The notes under the pieces: generated by a model
Told to the model about the DNA's origin: nothing
Database searches by the model: none
Seen by the model: the letters and a program-made list of their open reading frames with translations, nothing else
From: Glomus cerebriforme
Lineage: Eukaryota; Glomeromycota; Glomeromycetes; Glomerales; Glomeraceae
Assembly (NCBI GenBank): GCA_003550305.1
Contig: QKYT01000591.1
Location: 29,297-39,942 of the forward strand
Direction of reading: 5' to 3'
Length of the DNA stretch: 10,646 bases
Made by a program: the position numbers and the translations under genes
Shown here: positions 7,685 to 10,646 of the stretch, piece by piece
How the letters are laid out: each line of letters opens with the position of its first letter
How positions within the stretch are numbered: position 1 is the stretch's first letter

Positions 7685-8130
7685 TCAATGTTACTGTATG
7701 GCCATTATGCCAAATGAATAGTTAACAAAAATGGAAGAATAATATAAATAAACATAACAAGCATAGAAACAGTCAATTATCAAAGCATGGATAGTTACAG
7801 TATATGTTGGCAAACATGGGGTCAAGCAAGGAGGTTTAAAGAAATTTGACGGTTTGAATATATCCGAACAAATATTTTATTATATAAATTCTTTTGTCAT
7901 TCTTTTTTAAAAAAAACTTGGTTTTTCTAGACATATCATTGGAAGAAAATATTTTTCAATTGAAACTTTTCCAGAAAATGTATTTGTTTACTTTTTAAAA
8001 TGAAGAAATGTTCAAATACAGTCTTGCTAGACACAAATACCACTGCTTTCATTTTTTCATTTCTTACAGTTCTATAGTTCTTATCCTTTTTTTCCCTTCA
8101 TTTCTTATGTCTCTACCCCTTTATAATAAA
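7685..8130. other. No recognisable gene
   Basis: This is the upstream side of the BACK relic. I looked for the BTB motifs on the minus strand and did not find them. A locally GC-richer bit, GGCAAACATGGGGTCAAGCAAGGAGG, lies near 7808-7833 (no open frame of note). A pyrimidine-rich tract, read on the plus strand, occupies about 8045-8120. Confidence 0.35.
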
Positions 8131-8190
8131 GAAACTGCTCGTTGCAGTGGGGAGTGTTCCGTGGGCTATTGACTACTGCTGGTAGCCCTA
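8131..8190 (+). ncRNA. GC-rich island with two hairpins: candidate structured RNA
   Basis: About 54% of bases here are G or C by hand count (roughly 8133-8191), in surroundings of roughly a quarter or less. Two stems are visible: ACTGC (8134-8138) with GCAGT (8144-8148) around a TCGTT loop, and GGGCTA (8163-8168) with TAGCCC (8183-8188). TATAATAAA (8122-8130) lies directly before it. In AT-rich genomes such islands often mark structured RNAs, but I cannot match this to a tRNA, U-snRNA, SRP RNA or RNase P motif. The strand is unproven. It may instead be a short repeat or conserved promoter fragment. Confidence 0.3.
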
Positions 8191-9004
8191 TAAGAAATTT
8201 TTCAGAAAAATGATAATTTATCAGTTTCCATTTTTTTATGGGGTAGGTTATTCTGTCTATTCTTGGTTATTTTCTGGGACAGGTATAATTTGTATTTGTG
8301 TATTGTGAAATTTTAAACTTTCTCTTGAGAAAAGCAACAATAGAAGAAGCAATATATAATATACCAACATTTATACCATTCAACAATATAGTAATGATAA
8401 AATAACAATGCATTTTTTTTTTATTTAAAAGGTAGCCTTATTCTACAGAGAAGTCTCGAGTAGTTAGGGTTAGACTGTATGTCTAGATTTCTAGTGAAAT
8501 AAAGAGGACTTCACATGTAATAGATGTGCATGTAACTATTTGTGAACATTTTTGGTTTGATTTTGTGCTGCTCATTGTTTACTGCATTTTTTTTAACTTT
8601 CTTAAATCATTTTTGCTTTTCTCTAATAGGTTACCATCTTTATATCTATAATTTTATATAATGATATGTAACAAAATAAAGCCTTAATATCAAGTAAGTT
8701 TCCTAAATAAATTATTAAATTGATTTTTTCAAAAAAAGAAAGTCATTAAATATTTTCACCTTCTTGATTAATTTTATTAGATAAAATATAAATATATTTT
8801 ATTGTTAAGCAGTAAAATTGATTTGTAAAGGCCGCCTACTTTATATAATATTACATTCTGATCGAACTTACGTATGATATAATGAATTCTTGATTTACTT
8901 TTTTTGAACCATTTTCATAATATTTAACAAAATTGAACTGGATAGATTATTAAATTGTTTATTGTTTATAATTTCCTCCATATTTTTTTTTAATCACGTT
9001 ATAA
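8191..9004. other. AT-rich stretch without recognisable gene
   Basis: No family was recognised on either strand. It contains poly-T tracts, a TTAGGGTTAG string (8464-8473) that is too short to be telomeric, and AGGCCGCC (8829) as an isolated GC-rich bit. Confidence 0.35.
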
Positions 9005-9235
9005 ATCAAAAAAGAAAGTTTAACCTTTGGAGAAAAGAAAGAATTGTATTTACTACAAAAATATCACAAAAAGAAATTGGAAAAGATTTGATAAAAAAAA
9101 AGAAAATATCTTTTATAATGTTTAAAAAATAAAGAAAAATGGTTGAATATAGGACTCAATCGTTCTAATCGTCCTAATCATTCTAATACCGCTAAACAAA
9201 AAGAAAAATTACCAAAAATAAGCTTTGTATATTGA
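9005..9235 (+). pseudogene. pogo/Tigger-type transposase relic (CENP-B-like DNA-binding domain)
   Basis: Three overlapping plus-strand frames together give the N-terminal DNA-binding part of a pogo/Fot1/Tigger-type DDE transposase. Frame one (9005-9088) reads KKESLTFGEKKELYLLQKY, like the first helix of the psq-type helix-turn-helix. Frame two (from 9061, stop 9130-9132) reads ISQKEIGKDLI, like 'ISQKEIGEYFNI..TTVS'. Frame three (9128-9232, stop 9233-9235) reads KEKWLNIGLNRSNRPNHSNT followed by AKQKEKLPKI, like 'K.KWLNI......N..R..KFP.LE' at the start of the CENP-B second helix-turn-helix. The family binds its terminal repeats and moves by cut-and-paste. The DDE catalytic domain is absent: downstream DNA passes directly into the oppositely oriented kinase relic. 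Two frameshifts and stops make it non-functional. The family call rests on the order of three motif blocks. Confidence 0.65.
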
Positions 9236-9301
9236 ATGTTTTACCATATTCATAAANCTTCAAAGTGAAGCAAATGAAAAAGAATTAACTTGGCTCTTTC
9301 A

Positions 9302-9658
9302 TTATAATATATTAAAAATCGATTGCACATAGTTTCTGGTATATACTTTTACATATAATTTTATAAAATTATTTGATGTTGCTGGATCTTGAGTAATTCT
9401 ACATAATCAAATTGAAAGAAGGTTAATGTTTTCAGTTAAAATATATAACATAATGCTTGATCATAAAAAATTTTTCTCATCAAAAAATATCAAATTTTTA
9501 CTATCCCATTTTGCAATGAAACCATCTAACCAATGGTTTTTATGATTATAAGGAATCCATTCCATAATTTTCCGATGATATTATTTAGTTCATTTATTGA
9601 AATTTTGTTGAAAAATTACAATTTTGACAATAACAATACTAAATATTTGGTCAAATCT
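9302..9658 (-). pseudogene. Rhizophagus-type kinase relic (N-terminal block to hinge)
   Basis: A single minus-strand frame carries recognisable blocks in the right order. FQQNFNK then TGA then T (9613-9587) corresponds to 'FQQNFKNWT', with the tryptophan codon apparently turned into a stop. KIMEWIPYNHKNHWLDGFIA (9571 leftward) contains the EWIPYN signature (9562-9545). WLDGFIAKWDSKN (9532-9494) matches 'W.DGFI.KWDS.N' after the glycine loop. ITQDPATSNNFI (9397-9362) matches 'YGITQDP.T.NF' in strand 4, and RNYVQSIFN (9337-9311) matches 'LRNYL...FN' at the hinge. Compared with the family, about 25 residues are missing between 'WT' and 'EWIPYN', the glycine loop is missing between NH and WLDG, and the segment with the VALK lysine is gone. 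Stops occur at 9592-9590, 9409-9407 and 9304-9302, among others. That all blocks share one frame suggests in-frame deletions and point changes, not frame loss. It is clearly dead as a kinase. Confidence 0.75.
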
Positions 9659-9721
9659 TTAAATTTTTTTGTCCTTGTTGATTATACAGTATAATAATAA
9701 CAATGACCTTGGTATGTTGTA

Positions 9722-9872
9722 TCCTAAATTCTACCAGAAAAACCTTATATCCGAAACTTAATCATGTCCCAAACTAACCCAGACTTAGATGATAGTTTGA
9801 GACGTTAAATTGTTAGTTTGGTTTGGCATTATCCAAAGCTTGATTTGGGATATCCCAAGTCGGATTTGGCGT
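9722..9872 (-). repeat. MITE-like repeat, copy 2 (inverted relative to 5228-5395)
   Basis: AG.TTGATTTGGGATAT.CCAAGTCGGATTTG (9837-9868) is the reverse complement of 5234-5265 at 30 of 32 positions. The left part (9738-9815, CTTATATCCGAAACTTAATC...) matches the other end of copy 1 with indels. It includes a perfect 14-bp palindrome TTGGGATATCCCAA (9845-9858). It is non-coding. Confidence 0.6.
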
Positions 9873-10029
9873 TTGGGCTAACAGATATATTTTTTTTAAT
9901 ATACAAGTCATGTTTCTAATATATTATGTGGCAAATTAAATTCCATATTTGGTTAATCAATCTCTCAATTAGGCCTTTTTGATCGTGCATAATTTATCAA
10001 TCAGTTGCGAATTTTGAANANNAGGGAGA

Positions 10030-10646
10030 AATCANGANTCATTNACCAACTATAGAAATTTTTTCATGTGAACAAATAGTAATGATTGGAATTTTGCGTG
10101 ATGTAATTTATTATTGTATTATTGATAATTTTGACTCATTTCTATATTCTTAATATTTTTAATTATATAAATACCTCCAAAATTTCATATTGTTTTTTTA
10201 ATTATCAAATTAAATATATTAAAATATCCTTAGAGCTNTCATTCACCTTATTTTAAAAATACATTATCAGCAAGATGGCTACTACCTAATTATTATCATT
10301 TTAAGTTTATTTTTCTCTCTATCCTTTTTAACAACTACTCCCGACTATTTCTTTTATTAATAAACTTCTTATTATCTTCCTTATACTGTATATGAGGTCT
10401 TCCTCTATCAGGCAAGGAAACCAGTAATACCAGTCAGTTAGTTGAGTATCTTCTATCTGGCGGGTATGGTATTTTTTTTTTAGATTCCTTTAAATTTCCT
10501 TTTCTCTTCCTTATACTGTATATAGAAGTCTTCTTCATATTAGGCAAGGAAAGACCGGTCAGATCTGGCTGGTTTGGTTTAGACTAGAATTCCCTTTCCA
10601 TTTCCTTATATACTTATTTCTACTTATTTATGAGCTCATGTAATAC
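10030..10646 (-). repeat. Long repeat arm (right copy, inverted)
   Basis: Read on the minus strand from the window edge, this repeats the 2974-3572 arm: GTATTACATGAGCTCATAAA at 10646, cores at 10506-10552 and 10376-10420, then the distal half to CACATGAAAAAATTTCTATAG (about 10067-10047) and an N-rich inner edge near 10015-10045. The window ends exactly where pairing is still continuing, so the repeat probably extends beyond. The ATG at 10630 corresponds to the start codon at 2990 of the left copy. An outward-reading, possibly also decayed frame is therefore expected to the right of the window. Confidence 0.8.

Noticed and set aside
8464..8473. TTAGGGTTAG, telomere-like
   Set aside because: There is only one and a half units, with no further TTAGGG nearby, so it is a chance occurrence.
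2974..10646. A single 7.7-kb transposon bounded by long terminal inverted repeats
   Set aside because: The reading frame attached to the left arm lies outside the interval. The interior holds unrelated broken host-type genes and no complete transposase.

Overview
The window is very AT-rich eukaryotic DNA with scattered N bases. I see no intact gene, no rRNA, no tRNA and no CRISPR array. The best guess for the organism is an arbuscular mycorrhizal fungus of the Rhizophagus (Glomeromycotina) type. The reason is the set of broken genes: three fragments of the lineage-expanded kinase family whose N-terminus reads 'NF.NWTSGN..ID.F...EWIPYN', a broken BTB-BACK protein, and a pogo/CENP-B-type transposase relic. 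These families are known to be hugely amplified in such fungi. The assignment rests on reading translations by eye; no search was run.

Layout. 1-2150: AT-rich, with a degraded kinase C-lobe on the minus strand (about 763-1185), an unrecognised decayed plus-strand stretch (about 1628-1801) and a perfect 12-bp hairpin. 2153-2990: a decayed minus-strand reading frame of unknown family. It reads away from a repeat arm at 2974-3572, which holds two copies of a hairpin-forming core. 3573-4635: unique AT-rich DNA with a GC-elevated patch. 4636-4890: plus-strand kinase N-terminal relic. 5228-5395: a MITE-like repeat. 5880-6486: a second decayed minus-strand frame, again reading away from a hairpin module (about 6505-6715). 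7267-7684: minus-strand BACK-domain relic. 8131-8190: a GC-rich island with two hairpins, a candidate structured RNA. 9005-9235: plus-strand transposase DNA-binding relic. 9302-9658: minus-strand kinase relic. 9722-9872: the inverted partner of the MITE-like repeat. About 10030-10646: the inverted partner of the 2974-3572 arm; its reading frame would run off the right end.

Together this looks like a graveyard: amplified gene-family members and transposons, all broken by stops, frameshifts and deletions, and interleaved with repeats. The most distinctive item is the two-hairpin module. Its core occurs six times at three loci. At the left and middle loci it lies just upstream of a decayed frame that reads away from it; at the right locus the arrangement is predicted beyond the window. 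One copy carries a paired substitution that preserves the stem. This suggests the 5' region of a transposon family that I cannot name.
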